NCBI GenBank assembly: GCA_035505655.1
Contig: DATJQP010000084.1
Coordinates: forward strand, 13,440 to 77,439
Source: JAGVPT01 sp035505655
Lineage (GTDB): Bacteria; Bacteroidota; Ignavibacteria; UBA10030; UBA8401
Direction of reading: 5' to 3'
DNA: 64,000 nt
Shown: piece by piece, positions 63,110 to 64,000 of the stretch
Numbering within the stretch: the first letter of the stretch is position 1
How the letters are laid out: each line of letters begins with the position of its first letter
Program-made: the position numbers and the translations under genes
The notes under the pieces: model-generated
Told to the model about the DNA's origin: nothing
What the model saw: only the letters and a program-made list of their open reading frames with translations
The model's database searches: none

Positions 63110-64000
63110 TCAGGGGAGCTTCACTGCGGTCCAGGTGGCGGTGGCACTGATGGAAGGCCAGCCCGATTTCTTGGCCGCCGCTCCGTACGATCCCTCTCCC
63201 GTACCGACCGACTTGAAGTATCCTCCCAGGTTTCCTGAAATCGTGAACCCCTCGTACGACTGCGTCAGCGTGACGCTCATCGTTCCGTCCTGATTCACAA
63301 TCCCTGTCAGCGTGATATCCCGGACTACTCCGAGGCCCTCGAACTGTATGTCGATGTGTCCGTTGATATCATAGCGCGGCAAAAACTGATCCCTCGAGAT
63401 CGCGAAGTTGAAATTCCTTCCGAGCGTGGTCCCGAGCCAGTTCCCGCAGATACTGTCGGCGGCCGGGCTCAGATAGGCGTAGTAATAGACGTATTTATAG
63501 CGGGTGGTTGCAAGGCTCGGCTGACTCGCGTTCTGCGCGGTCACGACGATCGTTCGGAAGCCGGTGACAAGTCCGGTAATCGACTCGGCAAAACTTCCCG
63601 TCGATGCATTGTAGGCGACATTCTGGTTGTTGTGCCCGGATGAAGCCTCGGAGACGAGCAATTTCGCGGAAGGCTGAACGTTGCCGGAAACAGCAACGCT
63701 GTTCGTGAAGATCACCGAGAATTGCGGCGGGTTGAGGGTTAACCCCGGGGCGGTGTTCACCGCCTGCACGCTCACGACAAGCGGGGGCGAAACAACATTT
63801 CCCACGGAGGCGATAATGTTCGCGACACCGGGACCGATGGCGGTCACAACGCCGAGGGAGACCGTCGCCACGGAAGAGTTCGTGCTCCCCCACTCTGCAT
63901 CACTCACCTTGACCGTCTGCGTCGTCGTATCGGATGTCGTGACCGTATAGTCCGCGTCCGTGATCACCCCGCTGTTGGAGATCTGCTGCTGAGAGGTCGA
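63110..64000 (-). CDS. Bacterial Ig-like (Big_2) domain protein, 5' end outside window
   Basis: The last 296 residues are visible, and the frame stays open to the window edge, so a GTG at 63967 need not be the start. Residues nearest the edge form a Big_2-type Ig-like domain (TVKVSDAEWGSTNSSVATVSLGVVTAIGPGVANIIASV). A second beta-rich segment follows (APGLTLNPPQFSVIFTNSVAVSGNVQPSAKL), then a C-terminal domain of about 120 residues (SICGNWLGTTLGRNFNFAISRDQFLPRYDINGHIDIQF...ATATWTAVKLP). No sorting domain is present at the C-terminus, so it is not an obvious T9SS cargo. It is probably an exported or surface protein. Confidence 0.75.
   Translation of the reverse strand, partial: STSQQQISNSGVITDADYTVTTSDTTTQTVKVSDAEWGSTNSSVATVSLGVVTAIGPGVANIIASVGNVVSPPLVVSVQAVNTAPGLTLNPPQFSVIFTNSVAVSGNVQPSAKLLVSEASSGHNNQNVAYNASTGSFAESITGLVTGFRTIVVTAQNASQPSLATTRYKYVYYYAYLSPAADSICGNWLGTTLGRNFNFAISRDQFLPRYDINGHIDIQFEGLGVVRDITLTGIVNQDGTMSVTLTQSYEGFTISGNLGGYFKSVGTGEGSYGAAAKKSGWPSISATATWTAVKLP

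Noticed and set aside
1..64000. CRISPR arrays, rRNA genes, integrases or phage structural genes
   Set aside because: No regularly spaced direct repeats, rRNA signatures or relevant protein motifs were found on either strand.

Overview
The window looks like a chromosomal segment of a moderately GC-rich, Gram-negative member of the Bacteroidota/FCB group, most like Ignavibacteria or a neighbouring lineage. The main reason is the set of ten C-terminal type IX secretion (T9SS, Por) sorting domains with the signature NYPNPFNPST, joined to signal-peptide proteins. This form is typical of Ignavibacteria-like genomes. Hybrid sensor kinases, periplasmic propeller sensors ('two-component regulator propeller' repeats) and an enhancer-binding regulator of the Bacteroidota type fit the same picture. 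The taxonomic call is inference.

Layout. 0-5 kb: an ABC exporter (membrane-fusion protein plus ATPase, minus strand) divergent from an NtrC-type regulator/histidine kinase pair, with tandem palindromes between them. 5-17 kb: a YdeI-like protein, then a dense signalling cluster of four multi-sensor or hybrid histidine kinases and a single-domain response regulator, none with a DNA-binding output, plus one small exported protein. 17.2-18.1 kb: a fluoride riboswitch with attenuator, the fluoride channel CrcB/Fluc and a DUF190 partner. 18.5-20.2 kb: a tripartite hipB-hipS-hipT toxin-antitoxin operon behind three operators spaced exactly 40 bp apart. 20.4-26.6 kb: an SPFH protein, an RhlE-type helicase, an unrecognised 616-residue Cys-containing protein and a small membrane protein.

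27-43 kb: the secretome block. A large T9SS protein, a REP-associated transposase (RAYT) inside symmetric REP hairpins, then six minus-strand T9SS cargo genes (a PKD metalloprotease, three photosynthesis-system-II-assembly-like or BNR propellers, an FG-GAP-like protein and a 1,214-residue multidomain protein). 43.4-56.2 kb: three periplasmic propeller sensors. Two carry HisKA_3/HATPase kinase domains and are each followed by a NarL-type regulator. The middle one has lost the kinase and ends in a four-cysteine tail. Between the second and third lie an intact IS5-family (IS427-like) element, an ORF it appears to split, and a decayed alpha/beta-hydrolase gene. 56.3-59.7 kb: two more T9SS proteins and an orphan sorting domain.

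59.8-64 kb: tRNA-Glu and tRNA-His genes, a PAP2-family membrane protein overlapping rsmA, a NarL-type regulator, and the 3' part of an Ig-like-domain protein that leaves the window. A 50-bp stretch ending in the tRNA-Glu 3' end is imperfectly repeated 9.0 kb to the left, so the 50.8-59.8 kb block may be an old island. No CRISPR array, rRNA, phage structural gene or integrase was seen.
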